Positions 30,800 through 40,179 of a stretch of 64,000 nt of DNA are shown here, piece after piece (the stretch's first letter is position 1; each line of letters opens with the position of its first letter). Below the pieces are notes generated by a model. That model searched no databases, had not been told where the DNA came from, and was given only the letters and a program-made list of their open reading frames with translations. Source of the stretch: Terriglobales bacterium (GTDB taxonomy: Bacteria; Acidobacteriota; Terriglobia; Bryobacterales; Bryobacteraceae); contig JAIXQP010000016.1 of assembly GCA_027485675.1 (NCBI GenBank), forward strand, positions 24,608-88,607, read 5' to 3'. A program made the translations under genes and the position numbers.

Positions 30800-32575
30800 T
30801 TAAAAGATAAAGGCGAGTCCGCCCCGCAAAGCCCGGGGAGTCGGCATCAACAGGACTCCGCGGCCCTGGGGCCCTTCCAGCCGCTGGTAGCCGTTCGAAA
30901 GCGCATTGCGCAACTCCACGATCGCCTCCAATCGTCCGGACCACAGTCCTAACCCCGGCAACGGCTGCCGCACCTGAATATTCAGGCCCAGTTCCGGCGA
31001 AAAGGCTTGCGTCAAATACCGGTGCATGGGCAGCGAACTCTCGCCGTCCGTATGCAGGTAGCTCACCACAAACCGCGTGGAAGTTCCCGGCGCCACGCCC
31101 GCAGTCCGCACCGCAATCCAATTCCGTTGCACCTGCCGCAAAACCCGCCGAACATCTCCCGCCGATGCCACCAGCATCGCCGAAGCGTTCGCATCCAAAG
31201 TGCCCGCATTCCCCACGGCCACCGAAGAGCTCCAATTGGTGCTCCACTGCTGCGTCGCCGAGAGCATCGCGCCGCGCCGTTGGTAGCTGCCGACATTCAA
31301 GACCGCGCCGTTTGAGAAGGGATCCGGGAGAACCTCGGCCCGGTCCAGCATCTCCGTCGCCCCCAGCGCCAGCATCGTCCCGTTGGCTACCCTTTCCTCA
31401 AACACCGCCGCCGTTACTTCCGTGTCCCGACCCAGTTTCCGGCGGTACGCCAGTTCGACATTTCCGGTCCGTTGCACATGAACGCGACCGTCTCGCAGCG
31501 AGACGCGCGGGAAAGCGCTCACCGTTCCGACATCCTGACCCAACTGCGACTCGTTGGCCCCACCCTGCGACCGGAAAATCTCCTCGGGAGGCGCCCCGCT
31601 CGAAAACGCCGCCTGGACATCATCTCGCGAACTGATCTTGTACGTCAGCCGGGCGAACGGACTCATCACGTTCAAGCGGTCGTAAAACGTCACCGACTCC
31701 AACTGCGCGCCATACAGCACATCCAACCGGTTCCCAAACGAAATGCGATCCACCGCCGCCGTCGATAGCGTCCGCACGGGCGGCGCCTGCGAGCCGTGAC
31801 CAGCCATAAACAGTTGGCGAACGGTCAGCATCACCTCTGGCGAAGAACCGCCGTTCCAAGCGGCATTGTCCACCGACCGGCTCAGTCGCGTGCGCAGCGA
31901 GGCCGCCGGCATCCCGCCCCGGGATGCGATGCCAACATTCCCCGTCACCTGCAACTCGTGTTTTTGCATCACCGAGGTCGCCACCGCAAAGGCCGTTCCC
32001 AAATCCGGCTGCCCGCCGAACACTCCATTCCCGCTGTCCCCGGCCTGCACCCGGACTACGCCGCGCGTGTCGCCGAAAACGGTGGTGGAGTGCCGGTCCT
32101 GCTCGGGCAAAAATCGCAAGACGGGCCGCGTCGACATCGAGCTCCGCAGCACCCACTTCCAATCGTCGGTCATGAGGTTGGTGGGCGACTGCGCCGAATA
32201 CACCAACTCGACCGAACTCATTAGGCTGGCCAGATTGATGGCCAGGAAGCTCCGCATCCCTGGTTGGATCAGGATATTCTGCCGGACCGCCGGAAGAAAC
32301 GAGGGCAGGACAACGCGCACACTGTAGGAATCCGGAGGCAGAAAGTCGAACCCGAAGGCCCCCTTCTCATTCGTCAGGACCTTCTGCACCAGCTTCTCGA
32401 ACCGGTTGAACAGGTAAACGGTCGCACCCAACTGGCCGCTACCCGACGCATCGGAGACGACCCCCACGATCGTGCCGTGGAGCCGGCCCGTGGGATCGCC
32501 GGCGGCCGGACACACCCCCGCCGCCGCTCCCCAAAGGAACGCAACGGCGACGAGCTGCCGACAGCTCAAGTGCAT
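30800..32575 (-). CDS. Carboxypeptidase-regulatory-like / TonB-dependent-receptor-like outer membrane protein
   Basis: GRLHGTIVGVVSDASGSGQLGATVYLFNRFEKLVQKVLTNEKGAFGFDFLPPDSYSVRVVLPSF plus beta-rich remainder. Confidence 0.6.
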   Translation of the reverse strand: MHLSCRQLVAVAFLWGAAAGVCPAAGDPTGRLHGTIVGVVSDASGSGQLGATVYLFNRFEKLVQKVLTNEKGAFGFDFLPPDSYSVRVVLPSFLPAVRQNILIQPGMRSFLAINLASLMSSVELVYSAQSPTNLMTDDWKWVLRSSMSTRPVLRFLPEQDRHSTTVFGDTRGVVRVQAGDSGNGVFGGQPDLGTAFAVATSVMQKHELQVTGNVGIASRGGMPAASLRTRLSRSVDNAAWNGGSSPEVMLTVRQLFMAGHGSQAPPVRTLSTAAVDRISFGNRLDVLYGAQLESVTFYDRLNVMSPFARLTYKISSRDDVQAAFSSGAPPEEIFRSQGGANESQLGQDVGTVSAFPRVSLRDGRVHVQRTGNVELAYRRKLGRDTEVTAAVFEERVANGTMLALGATEMLDRAEVLPDPFSNGAVLNVGSYQRRGAMLSATQQWSTNWSSSVAVGNAGTLDANASAMLVASAGDVRRVLRQVQRNWIAVRTAGVAPGTSTRFVVSYLHTDGESSLPMHRYLTQAFSPELGLNIQVRQPLPGLGLWSGRLEAIVELRNALSNGYQRLEGPQGRGVLLMPTPRALRGGLAFIF

Positions 32576-32591
32576 GAACTCCAGACGACTT

Positions 32592-34265
32592 CTAGGTTAC
32601 CGTGAACTTCGTAACGGAGGGAAGGGTTTGGTTCCGGACCTTATCCGTCACCTTCATCCGCAACTCATATTTGCCCGGCTCGAACGAGCTGAGGGGCAGA
32701 ACTTTTTCAATCGTTACTTCGGTGGCGCTGTTGGAATTCGTCAGGTCTTCGGTGAATTCAAAGATCTTTGCATCCGTACCCGCCTTCACAACCTCGTACT
32801 GCACTTGCGCGTTGGGCTTGCGGGTCTTCTCGTCGGGTTCGAAATTGTAGAACTTCACGTAGATGCCCATCTTCTCGTTCCGCCCAAACGTCTCGGTCAC
32901 CCGGGGCCGGACCTTGGTCGTGCCGATGACGAACTGGCCGTTGCCAATCGACCGGGTCGGAACTTTCTCAATCAAGTCCGCGAGTACGACGGTCGACATC
33001 CCGAACACGTCGTCCTCGAGCCGGGGCACATTCAGAGCCATCTCGTAGTTGTTCATGTTGCCGCCGTAGATGTCCTTGGCGACGATGTTAATCCGATACG
33101 TCCCCGGAGGCAGCGGAATCGATTTCTGATAGACAGAAGCGCCCTTCGAAGCCGCTTCGAGCAGATCCGAAGGCACCTCGGTCGTCACGACGTCTTCAAA
33201 GACGTTGACCACGCGGCGCGACATCGAAGTAATCCGGGCGTAGATGTTCACGGCCGACTTGGCGATTCCGTCCTTATCCTGGAACTGCAAGTCCTTCTTT
33301 TCGAGCAGAAGCGTGACGTTGGTCTGGACGGTGCTCGCCGTCATGCGCATGAAATCCGCCCGCACCCGCATCGGCAGGAGGTTGAACTTCACGGTGGAGT
33401 TCACCGCCGCTTCGAGATCCTTGAACTTCACCGCCGGCGCCTTCTGCAACTGCGAGAACTGGCGCAAGCGTTCAAACTGATTCATCCGCTGCGGCAGCGG
33501 CTGCGTGCCGGTACCCAACCGCGTACCGTCGGTCCGGCTGAACCGGTCCGTCTTCGACGCCATGCCCATCTGTTCCATCAACGTCAGACCCGCATTCGGG
33601 ACGTACAGCAGAGCGTCCTTTTCGGAAGGATCCATCGTCATGCGGTACTCGCCGGTCATCGTCGGATCGACGAACTCGATCATGATGTCCGAACCAATGT
33701 CCTGAATCCACCGGTAGCGCCACTTTTCAAACGGGAAGGTCGAAGTGGTGCCGCCGCCTTCCTCGAACGGCCGCTCGTAGGTGCCGCCCGAAGGATGCGA
33801 CTCAATTTCGTCCGGCGGACCAAACGTGATGTAGATCCGGCCCCGGTCGGTCTTCCAACCTGGGATGCCGGACGCATACCGCTCGTTGGTGTAAGCAATC
33901 CGCCGGTAGTGCTCTTCTTTAAACTCGTTTTCCTGCGAATCCGGCGAAGGATCGCGCCGGAGCCAGAACTGTTCAATGAACTGCTCCCGCTCCTCGTCCG
34001 TGGCCAGCCGTTTGAAGGCGGTCCGCTCTTCATCCGTAATGATATAGAGCACGTCCTCGGACAGCCACTTCCGGTACGGACCCTCCAACTCCTTGCGCAG
34101 CTTTTCTTCGCGCTTCCGCTTCTCCTTTTCAGAGAGCGGTTTCGCCACGGTTTCGCGCGCGCCTTCGGCCTGCTTCCCTTTCTTATCGGCCGTATGCGCC
34201 GCCGGGGGGATCAGCAGCGCCCCACAAGCCGCGGCAGCGATCAAAAGATTGCGATGGAGTTTCAT
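32592..34265 (-). CDS. GWxTD domain-containing protein
   Basis: FWLRRDPSPDSQENEFKEEHYRRIAYTNERYASGIPGWKTDRGRIYITFGPPDEIES. Confidence 0.9.
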   Translation of the reverse strand: MKLHRNLLIAAAACGALLIPPAAHTADKKGKQAEGARETVAKPLSEKEKRKREEKLRKELEGPYRKWLSEDVLYIITDEERTAFKRLATDEEREQFIEQFWLRRDPSPDSQENEFKEEHYRRIAYTNERYASGIPGWKTDRGRIYITFGPPDEIESHPSGGTYERPFEEGGGTTSTFPFEKWRYRWIQDIGSDIMIEFVDPTMTGEYRMTMDPSEKDALLYVPNAGLTLMEQMGMASKTDRFSRTDGTRLGTGTQPLPQRMNQFERLRQFSQLQKAPAVKFKDLEAAVNSTVKFNLLPMRVRADFMRMTASTVQTNVTLLLEKKDLQFQDKDGIAKSAVNIYARITSMSRRVVNVFEDVVTTEVPSDLLEAASKGASVYQKSIPLPPGTYRINIVAKDIYGGNMNNYEMALNVPRLEDDVFGMSTVVLADLIEKVPTRSIGNGQFVIGTTKVRPRVTETFGRNEKMGIYVKFYNFEPDEKTRKPNAQVQYEVVKAGTDAKIFEFTEDLTNSNSATEVTIEKVLPLSSFEPGKYELRMKVTDKVRNQTLPSVTKFTVT

Positions 34266-34324
34266 ACAGCTACCTAGATTCTAAGGAGATCATCGGAACA
34301 GGTCAAGGCTCGTGATCGTAAACA

Positions 34325-34810
34325 CTACTCGGCCAACAACTCACGATACCCACTCGCATAATACAGCAACGGCGCTCCGTCGTTGTGGCGCGCCATCACC
34401 ACCTCACCCAAAAACACGAGGTGATCGCCCGCCTCCCACACCTGGCGGCGCGCACACTCAAACTGCGCCAGCGACCCGTCGAGCAGCGGAACCTGGCCCG
34501 CCCCCGGCCGCCACTCCACGCCGCTGAAACGGTCCTGCCCCCGCGCCGCAAAGCGCATGGATAACTCCTTCTGCTCCACGCTCAACACGTTGATAGCGAA
34601 GTACTCAGCCTCCGAAAAGTGCGGCAAAACGTTCGCCCGCCGGTCGATACAAATGAGAACGAGGGGCGGATCGGCGGAAACGCTGGTAAAGGAATTGGCG
34701 GTGAATCCCTGCGGCGTTCCATCCGCGGCCATCACCGTGGCGATCGTAATGCCGGTGGCGAACCGGGAACAAGCCCGGCGGAAGGAGACGGAATCAACAA
34801 CGCTTGACAT
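34325..34810 (-). CDS. Flavin reductase family protein
   Basis: FRRACSRFATGITIATVMAADGTPQGFTANSFTSVSADPPLVLICIDRRANVLPHF; start trimmed from the 35128 ORF start, which overlaps the HU gene. Confidence 0.9.
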   Translation of the reverse strand: MSSVVDSVSFRRACSRFATGITIATVMAADGTPQGFTANSFTSVSADPPLVLICIDRRANVLPHFSEAEYFAINVLSVEQKELSMRFAARGQDRFSGVEWRPGAGQVPLLDGSLAQFECARRQVWEAGDHLVFLGEVVMARHNDGAPLLYYASGYRELLAE

Positions 34811-34870
34811 GAGCCTAAACCTAATCTTATCATGGAGTTTCAGTGAGACAGCGCCCGGGGGACGAATCCG

Positions 34871-35140
34871 ATGATTAAGCTCGACATTATTAACGAGGTA
34901 GTAAACCGCACGGGCATCACGAAGACGAAAGCGGAAATGGCAGTCGAAACGGTCTTCGAAACCATGAAGAAGGCGCTCGCTGAAGGCGAACGTATCGAAC
35001 TTCGCGGTTTCGGCATTTTCAATGTCCGGCCCCGCAAGACCGGCATCGGGCGCAACCCGCGCACCGGCGCCGAAGTCGCCATTCCTCCCGGCAAAGCAGT
35101 CCGCTTCAAGCCGGGCAAAGAACTGCAACAGTTGCAGTAG
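34871..35140 (+). CDS. HU/IHF family DNA-binding protein
   Basis: MIKLDIINEVVNRTGITKTKAEMAVETVFETMKKALAEGERIELRGFGIFNVRPRKTGIGRNPRTGAEVAIPPGKAVRFKPGKEL. Confidence 0.95.
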   Translation: MIKLDIINEVVNRTGITKTKAEMAVETVFETMKKALAEGERIELRGFGIFNVRPRKTGIGRNPRTGAEVAIPPGKAVRFKPGKELQQLQ

Positions 35141-35161
35141 TCAGGGAACTAGCACACCGCC

Positions 35162-36082
35162 ATGTCTACCGGCTTTGGGCGTCCATCCGCTCACCCGACC
35201 CGGGTCTGGCTGCACGCGCTCCTCCTGCTTCTCACGCTCCTCACCACCACAATCGTCGGCGCCCGCCTCGCGGTGAACTTCGAACGAAACCTGCCCGCGT
35301 TTCAGTTCGACGAAGATCTGCAGTTCCTCGGCACCCTCTGGGACCAGCCCGGACTGCTCGCCGCCGGACTTCCTTTCTCCCTCACCCTGCTCGCCATCCT
35401 GCTCGCCCACGAGTTCGGGCACTACTTCGCCTGCCTGTACCACCGCATCGACTCCTCCCTGCCCTATTTCCTCCCCGCGCCGACCCTCATCGGCACCTTC
35501 GGCGCCTTCATCCGCATCCGCTCCCCCATCTTCTCCCGCCGCGACCTGTTTGATGTCGGGGTCGCCGGTCCCCTGGCCGGGTTCGTCTTCCTCATCCCCG
35601 CCCTCGGCATCGGCCTCGCTCTCAGCAAAGTGATTCCCGGCATCGCCAACCAGGGCGACCTGACCTTCGGCAACCCGCCCCTGCTGTGGCTGGCCCTCCA
35701 GGCGGTGTTTCCCGGCGAATCCACTGCCGATGTCTACCTCCACCCCGTCGCCCGCGCCGCCTGGATCGGCCTGTTCGCCACGGCTCTGAACCTGCTGCCC
35801 ATCGGCCAGCTCGATGGCGGCCATATTCTCTACGCCTTCACCGGCCCCCTCCATCGCCGCCTCTCGCAAGCGTTCGCGGTGGCTCTGATCCCGCTCGGGT
35901 ATTTCTACTGGAACGGATGGATCCTCTGGGCCGTCTTCTTCCTCATTACCGGACTACGCCGCCCCACCATCATCGACGAATCGCCCGTGGGCGCCGAGCG
36001 CTTGCGCCTGGCCCTGCTGGCCGCCGTCATCTTTCTGCTCTCCTTTACCCCCGATCCCATCCAAACCGCCATGGCGCTCTAA
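35162..36082 (+). CDS. Site-2 protease family (M50) intramembrane metalloprotease
   Basis: LLAHEFGHYFAC (HExxH) and NLLPIGQLDGGHILYA motifs; multiple TMs. Confidence 0.9.
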   Translation: MSTGFGRPSAHPTRVWLHALLLLLTLLTTTIVGARLAVNFERNLPAFQFDEDLQFLGTLWDQPGLLAAGLPFSLTLLAILLAHEFGHYFACLYHRIDSSLPYFLPAPTLIGTFGAFIRIRSPIFSRRDLFDVGVAGPLAGFVFLIPALGIGLALSKVIPGIANQGDLTFGNPPLLWLALQAVFPGESTADVYLHPVARAAWIGLFATALNLLPIGQLDGGHILYAFTGPLHRRLSQAFAVALIPLGYFYWNGWILWAVFFLITGLRRPTIIDESPVGAERLRLALLAAVIFLLSFTPDPIQTAMAL

Positions 36083-36095
36083 AGGACTTCGGCGG

Positions 36096-36845
36096 ATGAA
36101 GATTTCAGCCACCATCATCACCTACAACGAAGAGCGCAACATCGCCCGCGCCATCGAAAGCCTGCGCTGCGCCGACGAAATCCTCGTCGTTGACTCCGGC
36201 TCCACCGACCGCACCGTCGAAATCGCGGCCAAACTCGGCGCCCGCGTCATCGATCGCACCTGGACCGGCTACTCCAGCCAAAAGAATTGGGCCGCCGACC
36301 AGGCTGCCTATGACTGGATCCTCTCCATCGACGCCGACGAAGCCCTCTCCGAACTCCTCGAAGCCGAAATCTGGCAGCTCAAAAAGAACGGCCCCACCCA
36401 CCACGCCTACACCATGCCGCGGCTGGCGCAGTACCTCGGCAAATGGATCCTCCATTCCGGTTGGTATCCGGATCGCAAAGTCCGGCTCTACAACCGGAAG
36501 CATGCCACCTGGACCGGCAACTTCGTCCACGAATCGCTCACCGTCCAAGGCCCCATCGGCAGCCTGGACGCCACCCTGCTCCACTTCACCTGCGACTCGC
36601 TCAGCGAACACCTCCGCACACTCGATCGCTACACCACCCTCGCCGCCGAACAGATCGTCGAGCAGAAGAAACCCATCACCTTTACTCATCTCTTCTTTAA
36701 GCCCTGGTGGGAGTTCTTCCGGACCTACTTCCTCAAGCGCGGCTTCCTCGATGGCGTCGAAGGCCTCGCCATCGCCTGGCTCGGCGCCATTTATCAGTTC
36801 CTCAAGTACGCCAAAGCCCGCTACATGCAGCCCGGACGCGACTGA
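36096..36845 (+). CDS. Glycosyltransferase family 2 (WaaE/KdtX-like)
   Basis: ISATIITYNEERNIARAIESLRCADEILVVDSGSTDRTVEIAAKLGARVIDRTWTGYSSQKNWA. Confidence 0.9.
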   Translation: MKISATIITYNEERNIARAIESLRCADEILVVDSGSTDRTVEIAAKLGARVIDRTWTGYSSQKNWAADQAAYDWILSIDADEALSELLEAEIWQLKKNGPTHHAYTMPRLAQYLGKWILHSGWYPDRKVRLYNRKHATWTGNFVHESLTVQGPIGSLDATLLHFTCDSLSEHLRTLDRYTTLAAEQIVEQKKPITFTHLFFKPWWEFFRTYFLKRGFLDGVEGLAIAWLGAIYQFLKYAKARYMQPGRD

Positions 36846-36872
36846 CGTCCGATGATAAACTGACGGGGTCGT

Positions 36873-37706
36873 ATGTATACCCGTCGAACATTCACTACCT
36901 CCCTGCTGGCCGCCGGTGCCTTCGCCGCCCAGCCCTCCGGCGTCGTCATGGGCGCCCAAACCTACTCACTCCGCGACCGCGACGCCGCCAAGGCCATCCT
37001 CGCCCTCAAAGAGCTCCAGATCAATACCGTCGAAATGTGGTCCGGCCACGCCGAGCCCTTCTCCGGTAAGGTCGACCGCGAAGAGGTCCGCAAATGGCGC
37101 CTGTCCGTGCCGCTGACCCACTTCACCGACATCCGCAAGCGGTTCAACGATAACGGCATCACCATCCACGCCTACAACTACTCCTTCCGCGAAGACTTCA
37201 CCGATCCGGAAATCGCCCGCGGCTTCGAGTTCGCCAACGCCCTCGGCGCCAAAATCATCACCGCTTCCTCCAACGTCACCACGGCCAAACGCGTCGATCC
37301 CTTCGCCAAAAAAGCGAAGATCCGCGTCGGCATGCACAACCACTCCCGCATCGTCGCCAATGAGTTCGCCACCCCGGAAAACTTCCTTGACGCCATGAAC
37401 GGCATGAGCAAGTACATCTGCATCAACCTCGACATCGGCCACTTCACGGCCGCCAACTTCGATCCGGTCGACTTCCTCGGCAAGTGGCACAAACGCATCG
37501 TCACGCTGCACATTAAGGACCGCCGGCGGAATCAAGGGCCTAATGTTATCTTCGGCGAGGGCGATACGCCTATTAAGGCCACACTCCAGTGGTTGAAGCA
37601 AAATAAATCGTCCATCCCCGCCAATATCGAGTACGAATACCGCGGCGCGGACACGATTGCGGAAATGCGGCGCTGTATTGAGTACATGCGCAGCGTCGTG
37701 GCCTAG
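36873..37706 (+). CDS. Sugar phosphate isomerase/epimerase family protein
   Basis: GAQTYSLRDRDAAKAILALKELQINTVEMWSGHAEPF; NLDIGHFTAANFDPVDFLGKWHKRIVTLHIKDRRRNQGPNVIFGEGDTPIKATL. Confidence 0.85.
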   Translation: MYTRRTFTTSLLAAGAFAAQPSGVVMGAQTYSLRDRDAAKAILALKELQINTVEMWSGHAEPFSGKVDREEVRKWRLSVPLTHFTDIRKRFNDNGITIHAYNYSFREDFTDPEIARGFEFANALGAKIITASSNVTTAKRVDPFAKKAKIRVGMHNHSRIVANEFATPENFLDAMNGMSKYICINLDIGHFTAANFDPVDFLGKWHKRIVTLHIKDRRRNQGPNVIFGEGDTPIKATLQWLKQNKSSIPANIEYEYRGADTIAEMRRCIEYMRSVVA

Positions 37707-37973
37707 GCCAACGCACGCGCAAGTACTAGAAAAACAGGGGGATAAACCAGCTGCAGAGCCTGTTTTTCCCCCTGCCGCCAACGAAGTACCGGTACCACAA
37801 TCCCCTTAGTCCCCCCAACTAGTACCTTGGTTTGCCTCCCCGGAAAAACCCTGAGATGAATTCAGTTTTCAACTAGGTATTCCTGCTGATTTGTGACCTC
37901 CCCCCCCAATGTTAACTTACTAACAGCAACTGACAAATATATAAACAAGTTGCAGGGAGAGGAAAACACTACT

Positions 37974-38174
37974 ATGAATCGCATCAAGAATTTCATCCTG
38001 AAAGTTCAGATCCTGAAGGACACCAAGGGTCAGGACCTTATCGAATACGCTCTCATGGCCGGCTTCGTCGCCGTCGCCGCTGGCGCCATCATGCCCGGCG
38101 TTTCGACCTCGATCAGCACCATCTTCTCGAAGGTCGCTTCGTCCATGTCCCAGGCCGCTGGTCAGGGTAGCTAA
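37974..38174 (+). CDS. Flp/Fap-type (type IVb) pilin, copy 1
   Basis: Prepilin peptidase site KG/QDLIEYALMAGF; SD-like agggagagg upstream. Confidence 0.9.
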   Translation: MNRIKNFILKVQILKDTKGQDLIEYALMAGFVAVAAGAIMPGVSTSISTIFSKVASSMSQAAGQGS

Positions 38175-38200
38175 TCCACCACTCGCTCACGCGTAACCAA

Positions 38201-38236
38201 AACCGGCCGACGGATTCCCTCCGTCGGCCGGTTTTT
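38201..38236 (+). terminator. Intrinsic terminator after pilin 1
   Basis: aaccggccgacgga-ttccc-tccgtcggccggtt plus T tract: 14-bp perfect stem. Confidence 0.85.
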
Positions 38237-38369
38237 GCGTTTCGCCTGAGATTCCTTGGCCGCCACCCTAAGGCGACTCGATTCTCCTTCTAAGTCCTAG
38301 TACTGATTCCAACGTACCAGTACTCGGTTCATACTCAAGTCATCCCAACCTCCTCAGGAGAAACAATTT

Positions 38370-38561
38370 ATGAACACCCTCTATCTCTTTGCTACCCGCC
38401 TGCTGCACAACCGCAAGGGCCAGGACCTCATCGAATACGCCCTGATGGCCGGTTTCGTCGCGGTCGCCGCCGGCGCCATCATGCCCGGCGTGTCCACCTC
38501 GATCAGCACGATCTTCTCGAAGGTCGCCTCGTCGATGTCGCAGGCCGCCACGCAGGGCTAA
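38370..38561 (+). CDS. Flp/Fap-type (type IVb) pilin, copy 2
   Basis: KG/QDLIEYALMAGF; 45 residues identical to copy 1; SD-like caggaga upstream. Confidence 0.9.
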   Translation: MNTLYLFATRLLHNRKGQDLIEYALMAGFVAVAAGAIMPGVSTSISTIFSKVASSMSQAATQG

Positions 38562-38584
38562 CCCCCAACTTTATTCAGCGCTTA

Positions 38585-38618
38585 CGGCCGACGGCTTCCC
38601 GCCGCCGGCCGTTTCGCT
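38585..38618 (+). terminator. Intrinsic terminator-like hairpin after pilin 2
   Basis: acggccgacggc-ttccc-gccgccggccgt with one mismatch, followed by ttcgctttt-like sequence. Confidence 0.6.
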
Positions 38619-40175
38619 TTACTGCCCGCCCCGCAACCGGTAAAGCTCCACCCCGTCCCAGTCCTCCACCCGTTCCCACGCCGCATCCCCTCGTAACTCG
38701 GTCCGCAGCCGCCGGTGCATCTCCGGGTCCATATCCCGGCTGAAGTCGCTCTCCCGGAGCAAAAACCACCGGATGCCCTGCTGCCGCGCGTATCCGGCGG
38801 CATCTCGGAAGGCCGCCCGCCGCGCCTCCCAGTCCTCGCGGTACCAGTTCAGCGTCGGCACCAGTAGACTCACGCTCGGCCGCCCCGTCGCCAGGTAGAG
38901 CAGCGTATCGTCTTCGGTCAGCACCGGCTCACTGCTCCCCCGCAATGCCGCGAACGCCGGCGCCAGCCGGCGCCACTCCCGCCGGTGACCCTCCATAAAC
39001 TCCGGCAACAAAGCGGTCAGCACCGTTGCCTGCGCCTGGACGACGACCCCAACCACCAGCAAGCCGATCCCCGTCAGCACCCACGCCGCCCGCCGTTGTC
39101 CCGCATCCGTTCCCCGCATCAACTCCGCCATCCGCCGCCCCAAACGGCTAAACTCCGCCGTCCACCCCACCAGCAACAACGGCAAAAGCGGCAAAACAAA
39201 CCGTTCGTTCGGGGCAAAGTGCCAAACCACCAGCTGCCCGGCGTAAAACAGCCCGAACCAGGCATACCCCCGAACCGTCTCGTTGCCCTCGCGCACCACC
39301 CGCCACAGCCCGCTCAACCCCGCCACCGCCATCACCTCGGCCAGAATCTTCTCCCCGAGCCCCCCGCCCGCTTTCGGCATCATGTAGGAGCCCAAGCCCT
39401 GCATCAGCCCATCGAGGTTTTTCCAAAGGAACAGATGAGCCTCTCCCAGCCGGAAGTTCAGCAGGTGATAGCCGATATAGTTGGTGTAATACAACGTAAC
39501 AATGTCATCGCCCGGCGGCATGTGCAGGCGGGCCCAGACCATCCAACCCACCACCGCCGGCAACATCGCCACCGCGAACCGCCCGGCGCCGCGCCGGTCT
39601 CCGCGCCAGAACATCCATAAGATTCCCGCCGGCAGCAGCGCAATCCCCGCCGTCCGCCACAGGTACGCCACCCCGGCCAATCCTCCGGCCCACCCGGGCC
39701 GTCCCCGCTCCAACAGCAGCCAGGCGCCCAGCACCAGCGCCGTAAAGGAGACTTCCGTGAACATGCTGATGCTGAACAGCACCATATAAGGATTCAACAG
39801 CACCAGCGCCGTCAAACCATCCCGCCACCAGCCGGTAATCCCGGCGCGGCCCAGCCAAATCCACAACAGCGCCGTCATCACCGGCAACCAGACCACACAA
39901 AGAGCGGTCGCCCAGCGCAGATTGCCCGGAAACTCCCCTCCCAGCCACCACGCCGCCGCCAGCCACGCCGGAAAACCAGGCGGATACTTCGTCTGGGCCG
40001 GCTGCCCCGGCAGATTCAGGATCTTATAGCCCTGGCCCGTCGCCAGCGATTTCGCCCCAATCAGGTACAGGCCATCGTCCTGGTATTCGGTGGCGTGGGG
40101 CATATCGCCCCACGACCAGAGAATCCAGGCCCACGCCAAGCCCACCAGCACCGCCAAGCCGGCCCGGACGAGCAT
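38619..40175 (-). CDS. Polytopic membrane glycosyltransferase-like protein (ArnT/PMT type)
   Basis: 518 aa, multiple TMs; YQDDGLYLIGAKSLATGQGYKILNLPGQPAQTKYPPGFPAWLAAAW periplasmic-loop motif. Confidence 0.7.
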   Translation of the reverse strand: MLVRAGLAVLVGLAWAWILWSWGDMPHATEYQDDGLYLIGAKSLATGQGYKILNLPGQPAQTKYPPGFPAWLAAAWWLGGEFPGNLRWATALCVVWLPVMTALLWIWLGRAGITGWWRDGLTALVLLNPYMVLFSISMFTEVSFTALVLGAWLLLERGRPGWAGGLAGVAYLWRTAGIALLPAGILWMFWRGDRRGAGRFAVAMLPAVVGWMVWARLHMPPGDDIVTLYYTNYIGYHLLNFRLGEAHLFLWKNLDGLMQGLGSYMMPKAGGGLGEKILAEVMAVAGLSGLWRVVREGNETVRGYAWFGLFYAGQLVVWHFAPNERFVLPLLPLLLVGWTAEFSRLGRRMAELMRGTDAGQRRAAWVLTGIGLLVVGVVVQAQATVLTALLPEFMEGHRREWRRLAPAFAALRGSSEPVLTEDDTLLYLATGRPSVSLLVPTLNWYREDWEARRAAFRDAAGYARQQGIRWFLLRESDFSRDMDPEMHRRLRTELRGDAAWERVEDWDGVELYRLRGGQ

Positions 40176-40179
40176 CGGA

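Noticed and set aside
37741-37975. c-di-GMP-I (GEMM) riboswitch upstream of the Flp pilins
   Set aside because: I looked for the conserved GEMM core (GGCAAACC-type segment and tetraloop receptor region) and did not find it.
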